Origin: Jacaranda mimosifolia
Taxonomy: Eukaryota; Streptophyta; Magnoliopsida; Lamiales; Bignoniaceae
Length of the DNA: 64,000 nucleotides
NCBI GenBank assembly: GCA_018894105.1
Contig: CM032128.1
Span: 29,473,299-29,537,298, forward strand
Direction of reading: 5' to 3'
Of the stretch, positions 1 through 12,300 are shown piece after piece. The translations under genes were made by a program, and so were the position numbers. Below the pieces are notes generated by a model. It was not told the origin of the DNA, did not search any database, and worked only from the letters and a program-made list of their open reading frames with translations. The stretch's first letter is position 1. Every line of letters begins with the position of its first letter.

Positions 1-130
1 CTTCCACTTACTAGGATTAATGAATGAAACTATTCACCTTGATTTGCTAGGATTTAATGAATGAAACTATTAGGTACACTTTGATTTGCTAGGATTTAAT
101 ATATGAAACCAGTTACCACTTTACTCTGTA
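1..130. repeat. Degenerate short tandem repeat at window edge
   Basis: Three imperfect copies of a unit of roughly 40-45 bp are visible, each containing a version of 'ctaggatttaatgaatgaaa'. The third copy is more diverged. The array may continue to the left of the window. No coding capacity is seen. Confidence 0.6.
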
Positions 131-155
131 AGGAGTAAGCATTGGTGAAAATAAT

Positions 156-287
156 TAATATAGTCGTGACTTATAAATAGATGTGGCTGCGGCATCAAAT
201 ATTTAGTCATATAAATTTAATTAATATGACTGTAATATATAAATAGAGGAGGCCGCGGCATCAAACATTCAGTACAATCACCATGTA
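156..287. repeat. Two tandem 66-bp units, each with a TATAAATAG box
   Basis: Copy 1 (156-221) and copy 2 (222-287) share the order TAATAT, TATAAATAG, a GC-rich 'gcggcatcaaa' block and 'ttcagt' or 'tttagt'. The TATAAATAG boxes lie at 172-180 and 238-246, exactly 66 bp apart. A TATA-like box beside a GC-rich block resembles a core promoter, perhaps of a lost or transposon transcription unit, but no downstream gene is visible. Confidence 0.5.
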
Positions 288-799
288 AATTAATTGTTTT
301 GAGGCCCTACTTTAAATCATTTATGGTTATGCAACTAATCATAGTTTCAAATTTGTATTACGTTTTTTTTTTCTTTTTTTTAATTAAGGGGTATTTTAAT
401 TATTTTAATTATTATCTCAACATTATCCATTTTTATCATTCACATCATCCCACAAAGTAAATATAACTTAAAAACTATAAAATTATAATAATCTATTCTC
501 CATTCCTCATTTCATCACATCATTCTACATTTCGTATAGCCAAGTAAATGGTATCAGTGATTGAGTAAAACGTATGATTTATTTACTTTTAAATATTATT
601 TGAGGATGTAAGTAAGTTATGTTTCTAATATTTATACTGATAGATAAAATTATTTGAATAAATATAAATTGTATCCAAAATACCCTCAAAAGAAATTCAA
701 TTGATCAACAACGGCTGGGACTGAACCTTTTAAATCATCACATGTCGCTGCCCTTCCACTCGTCACATTTCCAACAACTTTAATTCAACTTTTCTAAGC
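288..799. other. AT-rich intergenic DNA, no gene seen
   Basis: No credible coding region, RNA gene or structured repeat is recognised in this stretch. It is AT-rich and has a few T-runs. Confidence 0.5.
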
Positions 800-1152
800 T
801 ACGAATGCAAATGAGTCAAGTTGAGCTGAATTTTATTTTATTTTATTTTTGCTCGAACTCGAGTTTAAATCAAATAAATCAAGCTAGAGCTCAATGAGCT
901 CAAGAAATTGAGGTTTGAGTTCAGCTTGGTTTGTTAGACTCGACCTTGTAATCACAGCTCGAGCTCGAGAAGGAAAATTATTTTATAATATAAAAAAATT
1001 AATATATTATTATATTTTTTTTATAAATATTATTATTTTTAAAAAAAAATATAAGCTGCGAGCCTACGAATAAAAATTATTTGGCTTAAACTCGAACACT
1101 TTTCGAGCCACTTTATCAGGCCCGCGAGCTGGTTCAATTCATTTGCATCATA
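800..1152. mobile_element. hAT-type MITE, 353 bp
   Basis: The ends are inverted repeats: the left starts TACGAATGCAAATGA and the reverse complement of the right reads TATGATGCAAATGA. Flanking bases are TTCTAAGC (792-799) and CTCTAAGC (1153-1160), a near-perfect 8-bp target duplication as expected for the hAT superfamily. The interior is rich in 'gctcgag' and 'gagctc' motifs with no ORF, so it is a non-autonomous copy. A related stretch rich in 'cgagtt' and 'gagctcg' occurs near 63420-63600. Confidence 0.7.
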
Positions 1153-1182
1153 CTCTAAGCAATTAAATGAACTAATAGAGGT

Positions 1183-3472
1183 GGGGTAAATTGCACAGCA
1201 CCCCCCTGTGATATTTGAAATTGGTTGATACCCCCCCCTATGAAATAGAGATTTGCGCCTGCACCCCTTGTGTTTAATTAAATATTGCGTTCCGCATCCA
1301 ATTTTAGAATCTGATGTTCACGTGCTAAATTTGCAGCTGTGATTGGATTTTTATGTATGCTTTCTCTTTTTTGCCACTTATGGACGTTTTAGAAAAGCAA
1401 CGCACTTTTCTGTCCTTGTCAAACATCTTCTTCAATTCTTTTTCTTTCCTTTGCAAAGTTCTTTATCATCCATGGCTACTCCAAGTTATAGCAGTAGCAT
1501 GAGAAGAAGGAACGCGAAACCTTCTTTAGGTTTGAGGTACTCCTCTACCCCATCTTGCAATGCCAATTAAAGGCTGTCATAGTGGCAGTTGAAAATGAAA
1601 GCAAACCAACAAGAAGAAAGTTATTTTACTGTTGTCCAATTTGAAATTGCAATTTTTTTGCTTGGTTGAAACCTGAAAGAGCTATGTGGACACCATGTGG
1701 AACTCCAATAGAGCTTCCTTCAATAGGTAGCTATGGTGGTGGGTACAGTGATGAGGAAAATGAAGTGGTTTCCAGGGTTTCAAGAATAGTTGAACCTAGT
1801 TGAAAGATATGGGAACTACATACCTGTTTCTTAGGTTTTGGCTACAGCATGTGTTGTTATTTTAATTGTTTTGTTGCTAAAAAATTAGTCTTTTGTAGTT
1901 TTATGTTGTCTTGATGTAATTTTTTTTATTAGATATTGTCTTTTGTTGTTCTTTTGTTATTTTTAAGATTTATGTCTTTTTTAATGAATTTTGCAAGATT
2001 GCAATTGGCAGGTTATGTTTTTATGCTTTGTTTTGTCCTTTATTTGAATGCTTAATGCTTTGCGATTCAATTGGTAGTGATATACACACAGTTAAGGAAT
2101 AAATTGGCAACCTACTTGATCTACCAAAAGTTGATATGATAAAACTAAACAAAAACAAAGCTGCTTATGATGACAACATGGATCAAGCAGCATCTAAAGT
2201 ATCATAACCATAGGAAGCAAAAAAACAAGCAACCAAAAACTCAAGAAGCAAAAATCATATCAAAACCATAAAAAAGAAAAGCAAGCAACCAAAATCACAT
2301 CTCATAACTACAAGAACCAAGCATCACCTAAAGCACCACAATCCAATATCAGAAGTTACACTTGAAGTAAATACCAGAACTCATATCAAAGCAACTCAAG
2401 CTTCATTAGCTCATATGAAGCACCACAAGCACCACAAACCAACTCAATCTGCATTTAAAGCATCACAAGTTCCAAAAGCCCATATCAAGCCTTTGGATAC
2501 TGGGACCGCTAAAAAATGGACAACTATTTACAATACCCCACTACACACTACAAAAATAAATAAATCATACATATGCATCCATATGTCCCCACCACAGATT
2601 CTTAATGCTTATAAATACAAAATGAAATTATAAAGTATATATGATACATCTAGAAATATAAGACAGAACAACTATATTCCCCACCAAAATTTCTTCTTCT
2701 ATACATAGAATGACATATTTTATACCCCGCAACACAATCATCACATGGACTTTTACACTTAATAAACTACAAGCATTTGTGATCACTAATAAAAGGATAG
2801 TGAATTGAACAGCCTCCCACATATCTATAGTGCTGCCCCACATATATTCTTTCACAGGATAAAAGGCGCAACTCAGTAACCCCACAATAGAATCATTTGT
2901 TAATTGCAGAAAAAAAGTACAATGATATATTCAAACATAAGCAATCATTTTAGAACAACACAAAATAAGCTATATAGGTTACACAACCATATAAACATTG
3001 TTTCAAAAGCATGAAGGCAAGGAATAACTTTAAAAATTACAAGCATCGTTATAGTCCATGAAAAGATCGCAGTAAAAAAAAAAAAAAGAAGCCCTAAATT
3101 ACCTCATTATGCAGTCTCACTAGTGTTTCTTCACGAATATGGTGTTCGCCACTCTGATTACAAGTATTCTTCAAATTTTCTTCAGATTTTGCACGGCATT
3201 GAGGATGTAGATTTTCGATTTATATTTCAATTAGGGTTTTCTGAGCAAAGAATGAACGATTAGTGTGGAAGAATTTTTACAAACTGAAATGGGTTCACTC
3301 ATATATATACAGGGGTGTTTTTGTCATAACATATTTTAATTTGTGGTCAAGTCTAAGATAGGTCGAGTGGGCTAAGTTTAATTAAACACAAGGGGTGCAG
3401 GTGCAAATCTCTATTTCATAGGGGGGTATCAACCAATTTCGAATATCACAGAGGGCGTTGTGCAATTAGGCC
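1183..3472. mobile_element. Non-autonomous Mutator-like element (MULE), 2.29 kb
   Basis: Terminal inverted repeats of about 95-100 bp (1183-1283 and 3376-3472) match closely, including the C-rich 'cacccccctgtgatatt' block and 'aggggtgcaggtgcaaatct'. The flanks carry the 9-bp duplication AATAGAGGT (1174-1182 and 3473-3481), possibly 10 bp if the following G is counted. Long inverted repeats and a 9-bp duplication are the MULE signature. The interior has no transposase. It has a broken GRF zinc-finger gene near the left end and an A-rich tract with repeated 'aagcaaccaaaa' (about 2200-2500). Confidence 0.85.
1472..1803 (+). pseudogene. Broken GRF-type zinc-finger gene inside MULE
   Basis: An ATG at 1472 opens a frame rich in Ser and Arg that reaches a Cys pair at about 1554-1566. 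The frame then shifts by one base. The new frame reads on through KLFYCCPI, an in-frame TGA, and NCNFFAWLK, ending at TGA 1801-1803. The pattern C-x-C, then a Thr-Arg-Arg-Lys-Leu-Phe stretch, C, and C-x-FF-x-W is that of the GRF zinc finger (CxC...GRxF...C...CxFFxW), a small DNA-binding module. One frameshift and one stop make this copy non-functional. The larger MULE in this window has an intact relative at 42425-42685. Confidence 0.6.
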
Positions 3473-3481
3473 AATAGAGGT

Positions 3482-4240
3482 GAGTTTTTGGGCAATACAA
3501 TCGTTTGTGCAAGTTTTCATAGTGTTGGCCTTCAACTATGAAAAATGTGATTACAAGGTGAATTGGTATTTCTTTATGTTTACATACCATGCGTATTTTG
3601 AATTTGTTAGAGTTTAAATTTTTTGATAATTTATTCATCACTCAATATTAACAGTTAAATTAATATTTAATGCTTAGAACTATTTAATTGGCACCCACAG
3701 TAATATCTACAATCAGCATGCATCTTTTGATAATCTAAACTAAGCTCAATTTTGAGGATATTCAAACTTTTATTTTCGAGAATGATAGATTTTTGTCAAT
3801 AGTAAACTTTTACATAATTTAATTTTACTAAAATTTATTATTCAGTAACAAATTCTTCAAAATATTCAACCGACTAATAATTTGTTTGTTATGTATTTAA
3901 GCACATTAAATACAATGTTAGTGATATAGATAAGCACACTAAATAAAACTCTTAATTAGTCAAATTGAAAAACCACACATAATCCACCTCTGGATCAGCC
4001 TTGAAATATAGGATTGTAAAATTCAAATATAATATATTCCGATTTTGTTGTATAATTTGAAATTATTTCAATATTCAAAGTTTGTAAAAGAAATCGAATC
4101 TATAATGAATTCATTCCCTGCGTAGGTAGGGATTGCTAGAAGATCTGTTATATAACATCGGAACCCCTTAGTGCTTCACTTTCTTTATTAGTAGACTAAT
4201 CGAGAGGTCACGTAGTATCCATTTAAAGTCCCACTATGCA
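3482..4240. other. Intergenic DNA, no gene seen
   Basis: AT-rich sequence with no supported gene or structured repeat. Short frames here have no recognisable domain. Confidence 0.5.
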
Positions 4241-4582
4241 AATAAGGCAGGGGTAGACATTATTTGACACAAGAATTGTCATTTTAATAAATTATAAGCC
4301 AACAATTCCTTCTCTTTATATAATTAAATTTTATCATATTCTTTGTAATATAAAGAGTTTATAGATTTGATATGCCATGGATCACAAATTAATAAAATCA
4401 TGCACTAAATTAATAAGGCAGAGGTAGAGATTATTTGACACAAGAGTTATCATTTTAATAAATTATAAGTTAGCAATTCCTTCTCTTTATATGATTAAAT
4501 TTTATCATATTCTTTGTAATATAAAGAGTTTATAGATTTGATATGCCATGGATCACAAATTAATAAAACCATGCACTAAATT
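4241..4582. repeat. Tandem duplication, 2 x 171 bp
   Basis: Copy 1 is 4241-4411 and copy 2 is 4412-4582. Both start with 'aataaggcag' and end with 'atgcactaaatt'. They differ at only a handful of positions, so the duplication is fairly recent. No coding content is seen. Confidence 0.9.
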
Positions 4583-4931
4583 CACTTGGTTTTCATTTTT
4601 AATTATTAATATTTAACTTTTGGCAAAATACGATTTATCTGCTTGCTATATTTTATGCAATACTTATCTCAATATTATAAAAATAATTCCATAAAATTTG
4701 CTGTTAGATAGTCTTGAATAATCTATTAGATGTTGCTAAGGTGACATTAATTTGATGAGAAGTTGACATATACGAACAATGCATTAACGGGTGTTGGCGT
4801 AGTTGGCAAGGAGGGGATACGGGCTTCATAAAAGGCGTGTGTTGGATTTTCTCTATCGATATGAGGATTCCGTTGATAACAGTCTGCAAATACTTCTATA
4901 AATATTTATGGTAATGACCCGCATCCAAATC

Positions 4932-4962
4932 CACACACACATATATATATATATATATATAA
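4932..4962. repeat. (CA)n(TA)n microsatellite
   Basis: A short CA run is followed directly by about ten AT repeats. Confidence 0.9.
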
Positions 4963-5254
4963 ATAAGTGCTGAAATCTCCATGATCAAATTACCTTTTTA
5001 CGCTCTTTTAAGATTGCAGCATACGAACTTTAATTTTTACTTATTTCTAGTTTCCACCTAGTCACCTAGATAAGGATGCCACATATAATCATAATTTATT
5101 TTAAAATTTATTAATAGTCGATTGAGTTAAATGTCAAATTGAGAGGGGTAAATAATAACTTTTAAAATATAGAAAAATAAATGTCATGTGGAGTATAGTA
5201 TAGAGGATAACCTGTATCCTACCCTTAATATTTTGACAAATGAGAGTTTGAAAC

Positions 5255-5967
5255 TAGGCCTATTAATGGATCGAATTTTAATTCGAATTCGATCTGAATT
5301 CAATTCGAATTTTAGGATTTTTATCTGATTAAAATATCCAGTGGATCAAATTCGATTATAAATATCTGCAACCTGAAATAAGTGGATCGGATATGGAATT
5401 AAGTAATCCGATTTGTTAAAAATCGAATCCAAATTTTAATAATTTTTTATTAACTTAATACTCTTATATATATAATACTAATGAAAAATTTTAAAATAAA
5501 AACTATATATTATATTGACCTAATATTTATATTAACGTCTATATTATGCTATTACTATTGAGTTTTTAGCCTAAAAAAAATAAGAGAAATACTGATGAAA
5601 TATCAAATATAATAATGTATAATAGTTCATCTATGCATTAATATAATGTGAAATAGGGGTTTAATATTTAAATATTTAACTTTTGGACTAATATATAATA
5701 CAAAGTTGTTAAAAATTCAAATATGACATAAATTTAATTTCTAAATACAATATTTTTATACAATCTAAAAGAAAGAAAAAAAGGAAAAAAATATTAAATC
5801 GGGTTGAACTTTTTTTATTGGGTTTCAAATATTCATTGAATTCCAATATGGTATTAACTAATAAAAATTTTATAGAATTTCGAGCAAAATTCAAATATAA
5901 ATTTTAATAATTAAATTTAAATTTGAATATAATTAATTTGATCTAAATTCGATCCATCAGGAGTTGA
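5255..5967. mobile_element. hAT-like relic with imperfect inverted ends
   Basis: The left end begins TAGGCCTATTAATGGATCG and the right end, reverse-complemented, reads TCAACTCCTGATGGATCG. The sub-terminal regions are rich in 'ttcgaatt' motifs, as in the better-preserved hAT element at 49033-49910. No clean 8-bp target duplication is visible, so the boundaries are approximate. There is no transposase ORF. Confidence 0.45.
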
Positions 5968-6026
5968 GATTATTCTCAACGATTTTAGAAGCCCACGTTA
6001 TTTTTTCTATTTAGTCGTATCGGAGG

Positions 6027-6171
6027 AGCCCAGACCAACAGGGCGTCAAATGGCCCAGCAGAATCTAAGGTGGAAAGCGCCCGTGAAAATTATGAATCGC
6101 ATTTAAACACTTCTATCAAATCCGCTCTCTCTAAATTGGCCTTGCGCCAACGTAGTTTCTCTCTAGGGTTT
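6027..6171 (+). promoter_or_regulatory. Site II and telo-box motifs upstream of CCCH-KH gene
   Basis: AGCCCA (6027-6032) and GGCCCA (6052-6057) are site II-type cores (TGGGCY on the other strand). TAGGGTTT (6164-6171) is a telo-box. This combination is known from promoters of plant translation and ribosome-biogenesis genes, where TCP factors bind site II. The spacing to the ATG at 6339 suits a promoter and 5' leader. The function here is inferred from the motifs. Confidence 0.5.
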
Positions 6172-6338
6172 TTATCCTTCGTCTTGCTTCTTTTAGCATT
6201 TAGTTTTACTTTTCCATAGTTTCTATTTCTAGTTCGTATCACTCCTGTTTCTCAACTATAAATTTTTCTTTCTCTTTCTGGAAATTTCTGTAGTTTTTCA
6301 TTCCGTTCCTCTTTTGAATTGAAGAAGAGAATCAGGAA

Positions 6339-9300
6339 ATGGAGGTTGGAGGGTCGAAAAAGAGAGGCAGAGGCGATGGTGGCCTCAATGGCAATGGCGG
6401 ATTTAAGAAATCTAAGCAAGGTCCTCCTTTTTCGCTTTTTATACTCTCCATACGTGCTTTATTGCACTAAATCTGGGGTTTTCCTTCTTCCGTTTTTGTC
6501 TGGAATATATTTATGTTGCTTGTTGCCAAACACTTTAGCAGTGGCCCCTTATCTTTCTCCTCGTGTTGGTTATTGAGTATTATGAAGTGCTTGGTGCGTT
6601 TACAGTGCTTGTGGTTTTTGTAAAATGTTTTCAACTTATGGCACAGTATCTTTTCTATTTGAGTTTTTTCTTTCATTTTTTTTTTTTTTTAAATTTCTGG
6701 TGAGGATTTAATTGTGGTGGAGTAGGATTACTTCTCTTGGTATCTTGTGACAAATAAAATAATTTGAAGTTTAATATATCGAAGTTAATTTGTTTAGGAC
6801 CATGCGGAAAATAATGATTGATTTGTGGCGGGGTGTGTTAAGTTCGAAACGGGGGACAATGTAATTGTGGCAGCATATGCTACTCTATTATGATAGTTCT
6901 TTTATGTAGTTTTGGGGCGGCATTTTTCCAATCAATAAGCATTTCTTTGGCCAGTAGATACTTTTGTCCTAAACTGGAAGCATTTAAACGTGTACTTTTT
7001 ATAAATGAATGGGTTATTGGTGGTGTCATCATCCCCGAATTTCTATATTTTTCATTAAGTACTATAATCCTGTTGTCAATGGTGACGGACATATGGCTTT
7101 AAGATGTTTTTAGAAGTTTGAAGATTAACAACTCAGAGAAATTGTAACTGAGGAAGACTATTAATTTTGTGCAACAGAAATGGAGTCCTTTACTACTGGT
7201 ATAGGAAGCAAATCGAAGCCATGCACAAAGTTTTTCAGGTTCTAATCTTAGCCTATCTAAAATTAATAGCATTAAGTGTAACTTTTATATCTGTAATGAT
7301 TATAAAGTGGCATTAAGATTTCCCCCTCTTACAGTAAAGAATTGCATTATGTGAACTAATGAATTGAAATCTAAAGTTTGTGACACAGGTGTACTCTTCG
7401 TTATTTGATAATGACGGCAATTGAGTGGAAATGGATGAATGAAATTATTGAGTTAAACACTTGCTAGGTGAACCTAATCACCCGGTGAATGGAAATGGCT
7501 CATTAGAAAAGTACCGTTGAATTATTTAGTTGTTCGTCTAATAGGTCATTGAAAAGACAAATTTTGTGCATTATTTTCTATCAATTTTATTGTCGTCAAT
7601 GCAATTTTTTCTGACATCTTAATGATCAACCTATTTAACTAATTAGTGGAGATTTTGGAATTAAGTTTGAACTGCTGCTGGTTTTGGCCTAGTGCTGGGT
7701 AGTATTTTCCAGTCTGAATTATGTCCATGGGCTGCTGAAGTTTCCAGCATCTCAGTGATCACTGTATTCAGGTGTCCACCTTGTTGGTGAGGTTGTGTTT
7801 AAATTATGTCAAAATGGGCTTGCAATTTCTTGAGTTTAAGACTTTAAGTCTTCTCCAGCTTCCTAATGTTCATGTTTGCTGACATAAACTTGGATGCTAA
7901 TTTTCTCTTAGTTTTAACATGAAGGTGAGCTACTACAAATTGCTAATCTTCATCTGATTTTGCTTCGGCAGTAAAGGAGAGATTGTGATGCTAATTATTT
8001 ATTTTACATAAGCCTTATATTCTCCATTGCTTGTGCTTTGCTGATTTTCTCTAGATTTCTGAAGCATTTTACGGATATGCATTGAATATTAGATAACTGT
8101 TATGCTCGAATCACTTGAAAGTTGCATTACTCATGTGGAATTGTCAAATAGAAAGTTCAAACTTGAACAAATGCAGCCTCCAAAACTGGAGACTTTCCAG
8201 TTAGGCATAGTCAATATGTTGCTTTATAGCAGTTTTGCAATCTGAAAGTGCTTATGCATATCTGTCCATCAATTCTTGGTAAATGAATTGCTTTAGAAGA
8301 CTTGCAATTGTGGGCAAAACAAAATGCATTTGTCAGATCCTACTTTCCTCCTCAAGATCTTTGTCCATTGTTAAAATGTATATACCTCATGATATTTAGT
8401 TTAAAATTTTTTGAACTCCAATGAACAGAATTCTCCTTTGTTTATGAATCCCGACTTGACTTGATCAGCATGGTTCTGTTTTTTATATGTGAGCTTCTGG
8501 ATTCTGGTTTTGCATTTCTCCTGTAACTGATGCTGAAGTTTATGAAAATGTAATTCTCATGCTCCCATGCATCATAGTATACAATGCAGTTGGAATAGAT
8601 TTTCCATAAAATTCATGCTTAAGATATGTTGATACTTTGCAATTTCTGTTTGTTGCTTAAGTATACATAAATGAAATGGCTGTGTGGAATTATGATAATT
8701 TCATATAGCTCAGAAGAAAGAATGGTGTCTAGTTACTGAAAATATTCTGAACAATCTCTTTCAAATTCAGCATATCTATCATGCTCGAGTTGTTACAGAA
8801 AAAGAATTCATAATATATTAAGATATTCAAAACTCCTCTTCAAGTGGACAATTCTTTCAGTCTGGAAGAGCAGAGACAATGTACATTAACTTGGCTTAGA
8901 GGAGAAAATGAGAAGCAGAGAGAACATACGTTAAATTGGCTGAGGAACAGAAAATGAGGAGCAAAGGAACATAAAATTTATGTGAGCATCTAGCGCTGAG
9001 TGGTAGATAAAGATTATGATCAGATTTGACACATTTGTGATAGAATTAAACAATAAGACAAAGATGACGGCATAGCTGTGATTGCCAGATGATAATCACT
9101 CGAGATTTTACTAAGTTGTAATAATAAGATCTTTTTCTTTTTTAACTTTCTTCTTTCTTTTATTTATTTATTTATTTGTTTTATTTTATTTTTTTAATTT
9201 TTTGGGAAAAACCAGACAAGAAATTGCGGGCTTGGTAAAGCATACATCAGAAACCAACTCGAGAGAATAGAGAAAGGTTTCTTTTGCAAAAGTGATTCAT

Positions 9301-12300
9301 TTATTCTATTAAGTCTCATACAAAAGAACCAAAAACTAGATTGGGAAATGGAGAAGAGAGTGTTGGGGCTATTGTAGGGTAGGATAGAGAATTTAGTTGG
9401 AGGCAGAGCAGTACAATTGATGGTAGGGAAGGAAATGGTTGAGGTTTTTGATCCTTCCCCCTTCCTCATATATCATGTTAGAACAGAAAATGTATGGTAT
9501 CTAAGGCTGTGTTTACTAGCATTTTGGGAAAATCTTTCCCAACTCCCAAAATAATCCCAAAAAATATACACATTCTCCAATCATTTTTCCAAAACACAAA
9601 AAATTTATACCCAAAAAACCCTCAAAATTCAATCTCAAAAAGATCCTACACACTACCGTAGCCCTACTTTGGCCCTACCTAATACTCAAGAGTGTATATA
9701 TATATATACACACACACATTACATAAAAAAATAATATATTCCTACAAATTCAACAAAAAAGTAACTGATTTGACATCTACAGTAAAATTTGTATCCCACC
9801 AAAACATTAACAAACAAATAACTCATTCTCAATCCATTTTCCCTATTTTTTCAAAATATAAACAAACAATTGACACTTTTTTCAAGTTTTCTCCCAAAAA
9901 CTCATTCTCTCAAAATTTTCTCTAGAAAATGGCCAAAATATTAGTGAACACAGCCTAAGATTCTGGAAATATTTTTTTGTAAGTGTCAAGGCTCCTTCGA
10001 ATTGATGAAACTTAAGATGTTGGAGATTATCATGCTTTATTTTACTTTTTGTTCTACTTTTTGCAGTTTTTTGTGTCCTTTTTATTTATTTATTTTTTTA
10101 GCATTTTTTCATGATGTGTGTGGATTGGGCCGGTTGATAAAATTTTCAGAAATCAGATGGACACAGAGTAGGTTTTTTGGTGAGTATTAGTTTATGAGGA
10201 TATATAATCATGCACTAGATGAAGATCAGGCAGCATCAGTGCTCGTCGATTGAAGTTACATGATTGAGCAAGGGAATCTGATGATTGTATATATCTGGGC
10301 AGTGAATGTCTAGGATTCAGGAAATGGTGGCTTAATATTTCATCAACTGTTGGGAGATGATTCTAATTTGTTTGTCTTGGAGGCTATATTACTTTAGATG
10401 AATTTGGAGGAGATGCATTTGACCTGTCAAGGTAGAACTTTCAAGAATTTCTGGTACCCCTTCATTTTGCCTTCCATTCATGAGCATGTGCTGGCACCAG
10501 GCTCCGAGCCCCATGGGCTTGTTCCTGGCAAGTGGAGGAGATTGGTATGTTATTGAGTTCTGGTCATAGGATATTGCTAATAGTTAGGGAGCATTTCACT
10601 TGACTTTCTCGAAACATGTAGGTCAGGATGTACTTGTGCCAAGTATTGATAACAGCATCAAATGATTCTGTACAGGATAAGACCCAAGTGGGTGACTTAT
10701 TCTTCTGATAGCATGATAGGTTCTTCTAAATTTTAAAAATGCTGATTGCTTTAGAATCATGACCATGCTACACTTCTCATTTTGTATGGTCTTTTTTAGT
10801 TAAAAGTTGTCATGTTAACATTTTCAGTCATGATTACTATGCTGGAGCCAAAAAGCTAAATCTAGGAGCTGCAAAACTACTGATAGAAGTTTGATTGGTA
10901 TCTTATGGAGTTGTGGGGAGGAGTCATGTAACGACATTATCAGCTTTAAGTCAAAATGAAGAGAACTCATCATTAGAGGCTCATGTTTAAGTGTCAGTCA
11001 CTGTGGGAACATCTGCCAATTATGTTTTCTTTGCTGATTGCTTTAGAATGACCACCATGCTGCATTCCTCTTTTTGCATTGTGTGTTTTGGTTGAAAGTT
11101 GTCATGTTAACATTTTCACAGTCATCTTATGGAGTTATGCGGAAGAATCATGTAACGACATTATCAGCTTTAAGTAGAAATGAAGAGAATTCATTATGAG
11201 AGTCTGATGTTTGTCACTGGTGGAAGGGGAACATCTGGCAATTATGTTGCAACTCATCTGGCAAGTATGAGTAATGGTGTTTGGTCTTTTGCTCATTTAT
11301 GTATCTTAAGAAGATTTGGAGAAGGTTCAACAACCTTTCAAGTTCTTGTAAAATAGTTAAAAGAGGAAATCACTAAGCCTGAGAGAAGTATAAGAAAATG
11401 AAGTTATATGACCTCTAGTATGTGTCATAGGTGAAGTCCCTGCTCTAGCTTGCAAATGTGCAAAACTCAAGGTTATCACATGAACAAACGTAAACAGTTT
11501 GCATTCTTTTATGTCCAATTAAAATCCAGTTTTTTTGGATCTTTTTGTATATATTAAGGGTGCTGTACGGTATATGAACATTTTTATGCCTCAATCAAGC
11601 ATTTCGGGTATATTAATAACTAAATGGTTTTTAGATTCTATACAGTTGGTGGTGTTTTCCTGGAAATTTTATTTTACTCTTTGTTTTCCCGTACCATCTT
11701 TAATTTGTCTTGAGAGTTTATTGTTCAATGATGATTTTTCTTCAAGTACCTATTTTGCTTGAATGAACATCTATTTGTTGGTACTCTCTAGTGGTTGCAA
11801 TATGCTACTGATCTCTTTGCATACATCAACATCTAGTGGAAATTGGTAGTATATCAAATAGGAAATCTTGGTTGTTCGTGAAAGCAGCTCTGTTCCTATC
11901 TTGGAGTGTTGGGCAGTCCGTTTGTGTATAGGTGAAATCTTGCATTTAATGCTTGATATTTTACTGAAACTGAAATTGACCTCAGTATTATTTATCATTT
12001 TCTGGATAGTTTGTGGGCACTTTGTTTTCCTTAATTAGCAATCTATGTTTGGATGGAAGTAATCGCCCCCTAATGGGTTTTTTTGGGTTTTCACAAAGCT
12101 TGAAATAGACAATTATTTATTTATTTATTTATTTAATTTTAATTTTAATTTTCAATCTCATTGGGGATTTTGATATTTAATGCAGACTTGGAATGCATTC
12201 TGCCACAGCAAATTTTCATGTTCTCTTGTTAATCTTATTTAATTTCATTTGCATGCAGTACTTCTGGCTGTCCTTTTGGGGAGGGATGCCACTTCTTGCA

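Noticed and set aside
6890..7102. Overlapping 70-codon frames on both strands in CCCH-KH intron 1
   Set aside because: They lie inside an intron between two well-supported exons and show no family features.
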